From Platynereis dumerilii (taxonomy: Eukaryota > Annelida > Polychaeta > Phyllodocida > Nereididae): a stretch of DNA of 64,000 bases. Made by a program: the position numbers and the translations under genes. The notes below the pieces were generated by a model, which worked only from the letters and a program-made list of their open reading frames with translations, did no database searches and was not told the origin of the DNA. Where the stretch lies: positions 49,131,289-49,195,288 of the forward strand of contig JAPTHN010000004.1 of NCBI GenBank assembly GCA_026936325.1. Reading direction: 5' to 3'. Shown piece by piece: positions 35,201 through 44,844 of the stretch (positions are counted from its first letter, which is position 1; every line of letters starts with the position of its first letter).

Positions 35201-38200
35201 TATACAATTTACCTTATGCACTTCAGTCCCATATAACTGCCTTTATCGTATTATAAATCGATTGATTTTCATGAAATTTGGAATAATTTTTCCCCAAGAA
35301 TTTCATGCAATCTCGTTAGCACTCTGGAAGTCACTCTCTTTCACCAATCTCATTCAAATTTACTCTACATTCTCTGTAGGTTTTTAACTTTCGACCAGTC
35401 ACTTTTGGTGCCCTTCTGTGATGGAAAATATTTGAAGAAACTAGAATGGACTGGCTTCCATTGGTCAAAGGTCAACCATGCCTTCTTCTTCTTCTCCTTA
35501 GTATATCCGTGACCAGTGCTGTGTTGAAACCATGCACTGTCTGTGCTGCTTAAAGTGCTTGCACGTTATTTTTTGTTATACCATTCGACACCTCTGTCAG
35601 CCAATCACATGTCAGTATTTCAGGGGAATAATTCCAATATTCTTTGTTCTCCAGTTATCCTCTCATGTTTGACTTTTTGAGTGTTTGTCTCATGATATAA
35701 GCCGGTTATTCACCATGGGATCAGGAATATGTGTTTATCACACCTCGGCCTAAAGGCCTCGGGTGATAAATCACATATTCCCTCTCCCATGGTGAATAAC
35801 CTTTACTTATACCTCATGAAAAAGTTAAATGTTGAGACCTTGAAGCACTTGTACCAAGTCTACTTTTCAGTGTGTCTACACCTGTACTGTGTAGCACTTC
35901 TACCGGCTCTCTATAGGCCTACTATATCTCTGCTCTTTCTGTGTTTCACCTGTACTGTGAAGCACCAGTACCTAGTTTACTTTTCTGTGTGTCTACTCCT
36001 GCACTGTGTAGCACTTGTACCAACGCCATTCACCAATGCCAATATAAAAAATCTTAAAACAGCTAAAAGAAAAGCAGAACGATCATGGAGGAGAACTGGA
36101 CTAGAAAAAGACTGGCAAGACTTCCAGTTGAAAAGAAATGCTTTGAATGATCAACTGAATCTGCTTAAATCTGATGATCTGAGAGCAAAGATAGAAAGCA
36201 CCAAGGGAAATTCCAAAGCTATGTTCAAGATTCTGAATTCCAGCCTCAACAGGAAACAAGAACTTCCTCTACCCAATCATGACAGCAGCAAAGACCTGGC
36301 AAATGATTTCAATACATTCTTTGATGACAAAATCAAGAAAATAAGTTCGAAACTAGATTCCTGCAACGATAACATTACAGATGTTGAAAACTTCACAGGC
36401 CACAAGTTATTTCATTTCAAAAGCCTCAAAGAATCAGAAGTCGAGAAATTGATCAGAAGTATGCCTGTCAAACACTGTCAAATTGACCCCATTCCTACAT
36501 GGTTACTGCTGGAGTGTATTGACGAATTTCTTCCAATAATAACAGAAATAGTTAACACATCACTGTCTCTTGGGGAAATGCCCCTAGAACTGAAACATGC
36601 ACTTGTCAGGCCACTTTTGAAGAAAAGGGGTCTTGATCTCATTAAGCAGAACTACCGACCGGTGTCAAACTTGTCTTTCCTTGGTAAAATCATTGAAAGT
36701 GCAGTTTTCAAACAATATATGGATCACCTAATTCGAAACAAACTTGATTATAACAAGCAATCAGCCTATAAGCAATTTCATAGCACAGAGACTCTCCTCA
36801 CAAAAATCCACAATGATATCATGTTGAACATGAGCAAGGGTGAAGTAAGCATGCTGGTACTCTTAGACCTATCAGCTGCCTTTGACACGATTGATCACAA
36901 TATTCTATTGACTAGACTGAAAAACAGATATGGTGTGTGCAACTCAGCTCTCAACTGGTTCAAGTCATACATCTCTGAACGATCTCAGTCTGTCTTGATT
37001 AATGACCAAACATCAGAGAAGCTGCCACTCAAATATGGTGTCCGCCAAGGTTCAAAGCTCGGTCCAGTCTTATTCAATTCATATATTGCTCCATTGAGTG
37101 AAGTTGCCGCTCAAAACCAGATTGAAGATCAAAAGTATGCTGATGACGAGCAGCTCATTTTATCATTCAAACCAACTTTCACAGATCAACAAGGTGCAAT
37201 TGAGAAAATGGAGAAATGTATAACTGAAATCAGGAAATTTCTTCATGAAAACAAACTCTGTAACAACGGTGACAAAACAGAACTCCTAATGATCGGCACG
37301 CCACACAAACTTAATAAACTCAAAGTTTCATCAATAAATGTTGAAAATGTTTCAATCAAAACAGCAGAAAGTGTCAGGAACTTGGGTTTAATCTTTGACA
37401 AAAATATGACAATGGAGAAGCAAGTGAACAAGATGTGCCGCAATGCCTACTTTAATCTTCGAAACATCTCCAAACTTCGGAAGTCCATGAACAAAGATAC
37501 AGTCAAAACAGCTGTAAATGCACTGGTCACTCCACACCTGGACTATGGAAATTGCCTCTTGTATGGCATTTCTCAATATCTAGTGAACAAACTTCAGGTG
37601 GCCCAAAACTCAGCAGTTTGTCTCATAGATAGACTTAAACAGCAAGACAGTGTGGGATCTCACATAAAGCAACTACATTGGCTGCCTATTCCTGCTAGAA
37701 CAGTTTAAGCTGATGACAACTACCTGGTAGGCATTAAACAGTCAAGCACCCCTGTACATTCAACAGCTGGTCCAACTTAAGCCAAATGGAGACCATAATC
37801 TGAGAAGTAACAGCCGACTCTTGTTATCAGAGCCAGCTTCAAACAGCCAAAATAAATTTGAAGATCGAGCATTCTCCTTTGCAGCACCAAAATTCTGGAA
37901 CAACTTACCAGAGAGTGTACACTCAACAAAGACCCTTGAGTGTTTCAAGAAAAACCTAAAAACCCACTTATTTAAAACATTCTACAAATAATCAATACCC
38001 ACAAGCGCTTCTGAGCAGTTTACTGGAAGAGGCGCGATATAAATTACTATTATTATTATTATTATTACATATCTAAATTTCACATGTGATTGCCACCATA
38101 CCTTCACTATGAAATAAAAAATTCACAGAAGTAAAAGCGTCTTGCTCTTAATTATTTATTGTAAAACATTGACAATACATCTATAATTCTGAATCACTTA

Positions 38201-41200
38201 CGCTTTACGACCATTCCGTAGCTATTTTCTGCGCTGGATACTTCGTTTGTCACAGTGCATTGGTACAGTCTTGCGTGGTCCCTCCACGTCACTGGGCCAA
38301 CTTCTATGAGGTTGTAGGATTCTCCAACCCAAACATCTGCAAGCTGAAAGGGTCAAACTCCTTTACATATTTAGAAAATAGACTTATAGAGTGTTATAGA
38401 GACATAGTATGACAGTCCAGATTTCTGAAACACGGCGAAAAGGTAAGGCGGGGTCCATTTCAGAGTATATCAGTGATGGAAATGGAAAATTTTCGTCGGG
38501 GGAGCTCTCGGCTCCTGCGGCAGCGGCTCGTCATTCCAAATTTTCAAAAGGGAAAGAATTCTCCCTCCAGAGCATAATTTTGGCTAAAAATACTACGAGG
38601 ACTGAAAAAAGTAACATGATAATTGTAATTTCACAACTGATCACTGGGGGAGCTGTAGCAGGTTACAGCTCCCCCTGTTTTTTGGTCAAGGGAGCTCAGC
38701 TCCCCCGAGCTCCCTCCCATTTCCATCACTGGAGTATATGGTGTCACGTCTTTTCAGCATCTGTTTCCAGCACTTTGATTGGTCAACTTTAAATTTTGAA
38801 GGTCATGATTTTGAATTGCAAACCTACCATATACCAAGGTATATATGCATGAGAACCTTTTGCATACATATCGAACCAGAAGCTTTTGCAAGCTTTTGCA
38901 AGTTTTGGCAAGCAACATTTGCCCGAAAGTCAAGATCTGCATTCATTACAATTTCAAATGAAATCACTTGGAAACCATTGACTTTAATTTTTGAATAACA
39001 TTTATCTAAGCGTCTGCCAAAATTGGTAGAGAAATATATGATTTCTTTAGAATATAGAGCAGCTTGCATTTCTGTATATACAGTGCCGCCTGTAAGTAAG
39101 TGAAACGCATGACATTGTGCCATTGCATCAATGCTAAACATCCTCAGCCAAACTGTTTGTGGAGGCATGAATTCTCATCGGATGAAAGGGAAACAAAGTG
39201 GGTCATAAAGGCCGATATGTGAGGCATGTGGGATAAAAATAGCAGCCCATTTTCTTCGCTGTAGTCCGAGTTAGGTATGGGTCAAAGTCTTTGATAAGTA
39301 AGTGAACCACCCTTCCCTATGTTTTAACATTGGGCCTGCGTTTCACTTACTTATCAAAGACTTTGACCCATACCTAACAGTTCTAACTCCAATTACAGCA
39401 AAGAAAATTGGCTGCTATTTTTATCCCACATGCCTCACATATTGGCCTTTATGACCCAAAATGTTTTCCTCTCATCGGATGAGAATTCGTCCTTCCAGAA
39501 GCATTTTGGTTAAGGATGTTTAACATTGATGCAATGGCACAATATCATGCGTTTCACTTACTTACAGGCGGCACTGTATGACATGCAACTTTTTAGGGTT
39601 CCTTATCTATACAAGCTTACAGAACCCTTAAAGGTTCCATATGGAACGTTTTGTTAAGAGTGTGGTTATGTTGTCAATGTCTCTCTTGCTGTTTTCATAG
39701 GGCGGGACGATTTTCAGGATTATGATGAAAACGCTACAGGTGAAAATTTCCATCAAATTTTAGCCATAATCATAAGTTATAATCCACAAAATCACTTTAC
39801 CTCTATTTCTTTGGGATCCACTGCTACAAAAAATCCATTATCGGCCCTCTTGCGCCATTGTAGTTGAGAGGGAGGAGGACTGCAGTTGGTGACGGAACAC
39901 CTGAGCTCAACTGTATCTCCTTCATTTAACTCTGTGTTGGGAAAAGCAGTTATGTTCGGAGGCGGGGCATTATCAGTGATGACTAAGTCGACAAAATCTG
40001 AGGGATTCCGGTCTTGGTAGCTGATTTGTAACGTGACAGGCCCTTGGTCGTCAACCGTAGCTTGTGTTAAAATGAAAGACACTCCGTCAGCCAGGTCAGG
40101 GTAGAAGTCTTCCATTCGCGACTCGAAGTTGCTGCATTTTCCTGAAATCATTTAAAAATAACGTGCAAGCACTTTAACAGCTGCTTGTAGATAGACTATC
40201 TACCTATCTGCCCATCTATTCATCTATCTATCTATCTATCTAACAATCTATATATATGTCTATACATATCTCCCTTCCTTCCATCATGAATTTGCAAACT
40301 ATCCCCCTGGCTGGCACTTGGCTGCTGCTGTTGCTGCTGCTATCACTGCAGCAGAACATTTAAAATTCGCGGGAAAAACATACATTTTAGTTAAGAAAAT
40401 AAAAATTTATAGCCACAGAAGTTTACCAAAAGTTGATGGAAGAAAGATAAAATTATGTTGAGACTGTATACTAAGTTTTAAAGTGATAGGTGAAATAGTG
40501 CGACCTCCTTTAAGGTCAGAAGCTTCCCGAAAATTCCTCCTGCAATACAGGCTGCAAGCAGCTGTAAAACATGTAGGATTTCTAGAAATCACAAAAAGCT
40601 CAAATACCTGTCTGATCGTTCCAAACTCCAATTTCGTACTTGACTTCGCACAACTTCTTCCGAGGTTGGCCACTAGAGGGATCGACGAATAATTCCAAAA
40701 GAACGTCTTTGTAGAGTTCTCCCTCCGATTGGTTCCATTTACAACAGGGAGGAGGCCAGGGCGAGAGGCTGAAGCGGATTGTCGCATTCGAAAACTGCGA
40801 ATATTTTGCTTCTTGTGGGTTTGGCCTGATGACAATGTCAGCTGTATTGGAATAAAAGGGAAGAAAATTCAAGAAATTGATGTGTTGATGGCATTAATTA
40901 ATGTGAACAACAGGCTGACCAGATGAGAGGCTGTGGATTTTACCCAAGGAGCAAACCTTTTTTTTTAGCACTATGACAATTTTTTTTTGCTTGCGAAGAA
41001 GCGTCAAACTTTTTCATTGCAATTTAAACACTACGAATCCTTTAGCTAACACGTAGGCTATATAAGCGTATTGCTACCACAATGAAAAAAAAAAAACTTT
41101 GTGTAAAAATTCATCACGAATACAAAAGCTACAGGCCCATATAATTTTGCTCATTAAAAAAAATTGCTGATCAAATTGTATGTATCAGGAATTTCCTTGG

Positions 41201-41781
41201 CTCTTATTCCTAAATATCATGCTTGATATAAGTTTTGTTTCACTGAGTACTAGATATAATTTTTTTTTCAGAGCACAGGCATTTCAATCATTTGCCAACA
41301 CAGCTCTATGGCCTGTATGATTCTGGCCTCCTTGAACAGTACAAGGAAGGTGGGAAAGTCTGGGCAATTCCCTTGAGTCAGCAAACCTGCACCCCATTGG
41401 CATAACATTACTGCAGGGTGGTCGATTCAGGGGACTTTCCCACCTTGGTGTATCTGTACCACTGGTAGTGGTCTAGTGTAGAACTGTTGTGAACAATTGT
41501 GATGCCTGTGTATCAGAGTGAATGATTCAAGCAATAAAGTAATATTTGAAAGTAGTACAGAATGAAGTTTCATTATTTCCTTTTGAGCAAAATTAAGCCA
41601 AGATCTTACCAGCCAAGAGCTGATATTAGTGTACAATTTAGATTTGAAAAATGAGTTTTTACATATTACCAGTACATAATATTAAATAAATAATAATTTA
41701 GTTTATGAAGAGATTAGAGAGAAACTGACCTGCAACAAAAGCAACAAATAGAGAAAATCCAAATATAAGCCAACTCTTCAT
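25469..41781 (-). CDS. Gene B: Ig/FN3 receptor tyrosine kinase-like protein, probable pseudokinase
   Basis: Eighteen coding exons in transcription order: 41781-41730, 40841-40608, 40141-39801, 38343-38202, 34834-34660, 32970-32873, 31839-31654, 31060-30965, 30848-30579, 30328-30050, 29679-29558, 29296-28954, 27969-27862, 27412-27258, 27097-26990, 26741-26630, 26327-26231, 25655-25469. Every junction is GT-AG and in phase; total 3105 nt, 1034 aa plus stop. Order: signal peptide ([18 protein letters not shown]), divergent N-terminal region, four Ig domains, one FN3, one TM helix, Tyr-rich juxtamembrane, kinase domain, short tail. The plan recalls FGFR/VEGFR/Tie-type receptors, but the count of domains matches none that I can name with confidence. 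Two catalytic positions are altered, so signalling through a partner is more likely than through its own catalysis. The start lies after a splice acceptor at 41807, so an upstream UTR exon exists. Confidence 0.9.
26055..26208. mobile_element. Foldback element FB1, copy 2, in gene B intron 17
   Basis: Short hairpin with TTTTGGGACAAAACTGG and, inverted, CAGTTTTGTCCTGAAA. The inner sequence GGTTTTTTGAAAAA matches the element at 8340-8545. It ends within about 25 bp of the exon 17 donor. Confidence 0.75.
28065..28628. repeat. 31-bp minisatellite in gene B intron 12
   Basis: About 18 units of 31 bp, of type a (GTAACAAGATGGAACCATAA) and type b (ATAACACAATGGAACAATAA), arranged in a partly regular higher-order pattern with a b unit every three or four units. 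Because 31 is not a multiple of 3 and the unit lacks stops on the reverse strand, all three reverse frames stay open, giving long artefactual frames. Confidence 0.9.
29558..29679 (-). CDS. Gene B transmembrane exon
   Basis: Exon 11 codes residues 625-665: a short Pro-rich stem ([10 protein letters not shown]), a hydrophobic helix of about 24 residues beginning [16 protein letters not shown], and the basic stop-transfer YRRSR immediately before the donor. One TM with positive residues inside is the standard type I topology. Confidence 0.9.
30050..41781 (-). CDS. Gene B ectodomain exons (Ig x4, FN3)
   Basis: Residues 18-175 form a divergent region with paired Cys (PPPCCKW, KLCEVKY, GKCSNF). 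Ig1 spans exons 3-4 ([15 protein letters not shown]), Ig2 exons 5-6 ([15 protein letters not shown]), Ig3 exons 7-8 ([14 protein letters not shown]), and Ig4 is exon 9 alone ([16 protein letters not shown]). Ig1-Ig3 are each split by an internal intron while Ig4 is not. Exon 10 (residues 532-624) is an FN3 domain with PDPPQAC at its start, a central Trp and [15 protein letters not shown]. Exons 9 and 10 begin and end in phase 1, the usual rule for shufflable extracellular modules. Confidence 0.85.
31201..31519. mobile_element. Inverted-repeat element in gene B intron 7
   Basis: Inverted termini of about 40 bp (TGTTGCACTGTGAAAATGGC on the left, GCCATTTTCACAGTGCAACA on the right) enclose further inverted words (TTAGTCATGATCA and TGATCATGACTAA). 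No coding. A non-autonomous DNA element. Confidence 0.75.
32019..32850. repeat. Tandem repeat, about 8 units of 100-112 bp, in gene B intron 6
   Basis: Eight units each start near ACTTTATCTCATTTAGTATT and contain AGAAAGAACAATTTGAAGCT and GGGTAAATTGAACAATAAT. The first three units are nearly identical; later ones carry private indels such as GCACATGATTGAAG. The array stops about 20 bp before the exon 6 donor side of the intron and so lies close to a splice site. Confidence 0.9.
33215..34355 (+). repeat. Dispersed repeat R2, copy 2, interrupted by a foldback
   Basis: Matches 6510-7072 in two blocks: near 33215-33290 and 33930-34355. The intervening 640 bp includes the inverted-repeat element at 33427-33775. 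Lies in gene B intron 5, antisense to the gene. Confidence 0.75.
33427..33775. mobile_element. Inverted-repeat element inside repeat R2
   Basis: Arms of about 40 bp: TACCTGCAGTGTTTCATTAT on the left and its imperfect reverse complement ending CTGCAGGTATTGTG on the right. An inner second pair is GAAATTACCAGAGAGGGCAG and CTGCCCTCTTTGGCAATTTC. No coding; a MITE-like structure. Confidence 0.75.
34866..35095 (+). repeat. Dispersed repeat R1, copy in gene B intron 4
   Basis: Starts ACCATTCGACACATCTGTCA and includes TTCTTTGTTGTCCACTAATC, TATTCACCACAGGATCGGGA and GGTGATAAATCACATATTC. Same orientation as the next copy 0.7 kb downstream. Confidence 0.8.
35580..35806 (+). repeat. Dispersed repeat R1, best-preserved copy
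   Basis: Runs from ACCATTCGACACCTCTGTCA to CTCCCATGGTGAATAACC. Its 3' half is a hairpin in itself: GGTTATTCACCATGGGA pairs with TCCCATGGTGAATAACC, with GGCCTAAAGGCC and TATGTGTTTATCAC / GTGATAAATCACATA between. This serves as a reference for the R1 family. Confidence 0.8.
35838..36015 (+). repeat. Imperfect short duplication before the LINE
   Basis: Repeated blocks containing CTACTTTTCAGTGTGTCTAC / TTACTTTTCTGTGTGTCTAC and CTGTGTAGCACTT, two to three times. A reading frame runs from here into the LINE by chance. Confidence 0.6.
36015..38068 (+). mobile_element. 5'-truncated CR1/L2-type LINE with reverse transcriptase
   Basis: An open frame through 37708 encodes the RT region: [33 protein letters not shown] (motif A), [14 protein letters not shown] (motif B) and the catalytic YADD (near 37136-37147), then thumb and connecting sequences ([23 protein letters not shown]). 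After 37708 the C-terminal part ([31 protein letters not shown]) continues in another frame after one frameshift and one stop, ending at 37991. No endonuclease domain remains. The 3' tail GAGGCGCGATATAAATTACT followed by (ATT)n is typical of CR1/L2 elements. It lies in gene B intron 4, antisense to the gene. Confidence 0.9.
38471..38731. mobile_element. hAT-like MITE in gene B intron 3
   Basis: Ends CAGTGATGGAAATGG and CCATTTCCATCACTG, flanked by the exact 8-bp duplication GAGTATAT (38463-38470 and 38732-38739). The interior contains inverted GGGGGAGCT / AGCTCCCCC words. No coding; the short frame at 38409-38792 spans it by chance. Confidence 0.9.
39081..39576. mobile_element. Tc1-like MITE T1, full foldback copy
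   Basis: Ends CAGTGCCGCCTGTAAGTAAG and CTTACTTACAGGCGGCACTG with TA on both sides. Almost the whole 496 bp is a foldback: each half carries GCATGTGGGATAAAAATAGC-type and GGTATGGGTCAAAGTCTTTG sequence in opposite orientation. TA flanks and CAGTG termini fit Tc1/mariner-derived MITEs. Two older relatives lie at 14937-15293 and 17358-17843. Confidence 0.9.
39592..39662 (-). mobile_element. Solo end of the CACTCTTAAC element family
   Basis: The reverse strand reads CACTCTTAACAAAACG, AACCTTTAAGGGTTCT and GTATAGATAAGGAACCCTA, as at 8691-8762. Directly adjoins the T1 MITE; no second end is visible. Confidence 0.7.
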
Positions 41782-42331
41782 TTTGTAAATTCACAAAGAT
41801 GTCTGCCTAAAATAACAAATCTTGTAATAGGTCAGCAGACTTTGGTCTGATATGATTTGGGGAATTACCTGAATATTTCCTTATCTGCTTATCAGAGGAG
41901 CTCCCAGATCACAAAGAAATGGTGGAAGAGATAAGAACTCATTTACAGCACAGCATGGAACAATCACATGGTCATAACACCTTCAGTTCTGCTAAATCCT
42001 GGCCACATTTTATTATTTTCCATCCAAAAGCTATATTTATTACATGACCACTATATATGCTAGAGCGATGCTGATTGGCCAGAATCAGTCACATGACATC
42101 ATAAAAACTCACATTGCATGGTTCGAGTGCAATATATAAGATTTTTTCCAATTTTTTTTTTTTTACATTTTAGAGTGCAATTTATGAGTTTCTATAATTT
42201 TTTTTCTGATTTTTTTTTTCCGACAGCACTTATTATCGTGCAATATGAAAAATTATTTGCACTCGTAAATTCATTTTGAACTCATATAATGCCGTATTTG
42301 TATGTATCTTTCAAATTTGCTTCATTAACTG

Positions 42332-42540
42332 AGAGCATGATGTCATGCTCATGCTGATTATGGATCATCCTGTGGTAATCAGTAACAAATATAGACTTAA
42401 TTAATCATCAATTAACGAAAAGTTATTTTAAGCCTGTTTATGTTATTTAAAAATAGTTGTGTACAGTGATCTTTAATTAACTGTGAATTTCCAAACACAA
42501 GGATGATCCACAACCAGCCTCAGCATGACATCATTGAACA
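42332..42540. mobile_element. Inverted-repeat relic upstream of gene B
   Basis: Left arm GCATGATGTCATGCTCATGC...GATCATCCTGTG and right arm CACAAGGATGATCC...GCATGACATCATTG pair over about 45 bp with a few mismatches and a 120-bp loop. Probably an eroded MITE. ATGATGTCAT-like cores give it CRE-like words, which may be incidental. Confidence 0.55.
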
Positions 42541-44390
42541 TACTTATTGGATATCCTTGATAAAATGTAACCTTATTTAATAATCTAAAAAAAAAACACC
42601 CATGGATATTTGAAAGTGTGAACAAGAAATTAATATTATGATTTTTTTTAAATAATTTTTTTTAAAAATTGCACTGAACAAAATAAATTAATGTCTGCCT
42701 TAATCTGCAGAAAATTTGCAGAATCAAAAGAATAAAAACATTTCTCATCTGCTAGAAGTTTGTGCTTCTGGGTAATTTTTTAAAAAATCCTAACTTTTTT
42801 CGAGAAATAAATTGGAAGTTGCTCTATCTGTAAAGGGGAGACAATTTATTGTCAATGGGTTGTGAGGCTTGGAGTTTTATAAAAATTTTATAAATAATTT
42901 CTTCCTTAGTTTTGGTAAAATAAATAAATTCTTTTTTGGCTTACTTAAAATAATAATTTCTGGTGGGGGTATTTCTTAACAAGGTGTTGCTTGATTTTGG
43001 AATGAATATTCGGGGACTTTGTGACTTTTGTGGGTTTGAAATAAATAATTAATGTCGCTGCTACTGTGAAATAAATGGTTTCCCGCCAAGGAAAACTCCA
43101 AGCTCCCATTGAAATTAAATGGTCACCCCCTATGATAACTTCTTCCAGAATAGAATATACCCCCCCCCCCCCCAAATTTTGGAAAATCAATTTTTCATGC
43201 ACATTTGGGCAGAACATTTTGTGAATTTAATATTTTTGGGACTATTTGGGCAATTTCTTTTTGGGCAGCCCCCAAAATTGTTTTAACCTGCTATGCCTAT
43301 GGTAACAAAGACATGTCAGTGATAAATAGAATTTGACCGAAAAAGGGGCATCACACGAAAAAAAATCCAAAATTTTCGGGCTTTCCAGAGTGTGCATGTC
43401 TCGATACCAGTCTCTGCCCCCCCAGGGAATTCAAAATTAGCAAAACCCCATCCATGTAGAGCCTTATATGATTGCAGCAACATCTGAATGTGAGCACAGG
43501 GCTTCTGGCAGGATCACTAGATGGGCTAGTGAGCAACCTTGTCAATCATATAAGAGGTGAGTGAGCACCATGCCAGAAATTGCCCCAACCCCCAGAAATT
43601 ACCCCAACCCCAACCCAGCGGCTGCCACCTGTGGTGTAGGCCTACTCTTATTCAAAGCCTCCATTGAGATTTATTGAGCTCTGTTGTATCTTCAACTATC
43701 TTGAATCTACCACACAAGTATTGAAGTATGCAAGTAAGTTAGACCCCGAAGTCAGTCAGAGTTAAGACTCTGACTTGCCTGGGAAGAGCTTCAACTGACT
43801 AGTCAGCTAAGTTGTTCAACTCTGACTTCACTTGACTTCAATTAACTTCAGCTTACTTCAACATCTTAATGATATTTATTAGGGGCTTTTGTTAAATATT
43901 CTTTAACAATAAATTATAATTACTCAATTTTCAAAATTTGTGCACTCGGAGAATTGTGCAGTTGGCAAATGTGAGAGATTTTTTGGGATTTTTTTAAATG
44001 TTGCATAGACTTTAAAAAGTTTTCAAGACTTGACTTTAGCTGACTCAAGTCTGACTTGACTTGATTGAGTGAACTTCAACTTGCTGCTTGGAAAGCTTAC
44101 TGTGACCTGACTAGTCGACTTTCTAAGTATGAGCTCTGAGAAGCTGGGTGGCCAAGATGCGCTTAGATGCCCACCTGCTCCACTGAAGGTCTTTGCCTGT
44201 GCACATGATTCTTCATGAGCAAAATCCCAGCTGGAAGACATTCGGATGAGATGTTAAATTGGCGGCCCCTTGTATCAATGTCTAAACTGTCTATGCTGGC
44301 TAGTGAAAGATCCATCACACGTACATGTTGAGGACTCCCGCTCTCTCTCCCATCTCAGTCAACCCCCAGAACTGGGATAAGCGGGGTGCA

Positions 44391-44502
44391 CTTATCTATC
44401 TATCTATCTATCTATCTTTCTATCTATCTATATAGATCTATCTATCTATCTATCTACCTATCTATCTATAGATCTATCTATCTATCTATTATCTATCTAT
44501 AG

Positions 44503-44556
<54 letters not shown>

Positions 44557-44580
44557 GATCTATCTATGATCTATCTATCC
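44391..44580. repeat. (CTAT)n microsatellite
   Basis: About 190 bp of CTAT units with a few AGAT/GATC interruptions, upstream of the first coding exon of gene C. A second CTAT array lies at 59266-59475. Confidence 0.95.
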
Positions 44581-44844
44581 AAATTGTCTATGTATCTTTG
44601 ACTGTGGGCTTAACTGACTGCTCCCTGCATTGTGCTATGAGGATTTCACTGACTGCTCCCTTCAAAAGCCGGCTGACAATTACCCAGTGAGGACTTCTCC
44701 AGAGGCCCAGTAGGCGGCCTCGCAGGGGTGAGGTTTACTCATTGGATGACCTAGTTCGAGTCGTGCATGACATACACACAAGCTTCCTGGTATTTTTATA
44801 AGATGGGTTGTTTTCGTTCATGACAGGAAATATCGACTTATACC

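Larger units (their letters stand above)
41782..44844. promoter_or_regulatory. Divergent intergenic region between genes B and C
   Basis: About 3.1 kb separate the start codons of gene B (-) and gene C (+). Both start exons follow splice acceptors (41807 on the reverse strand; GACAG before 44826), so transcription starts lie inside or beyond this interval. It contains an inverted repeat (42332-42377 with 42496-42540, word ATGATGTCATGCT), poly-C (43151-43173), a (CTAT)n array (44391-44580) and AT-rich sequence. No TATA box or other core promoter element could be assigned confidently. Confidence 0.4.

Noticed and set aside
36015-38068. Possible retroviral or LTR origin of the reverse transcriptase
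   Set aside because: Motif context ([17 protein letters not shown]), the (ATT)n tail and the absence of terminal repeats indicate a CR1/L2-type LINE. No LTR or envelope-bearing element was seen in the window.
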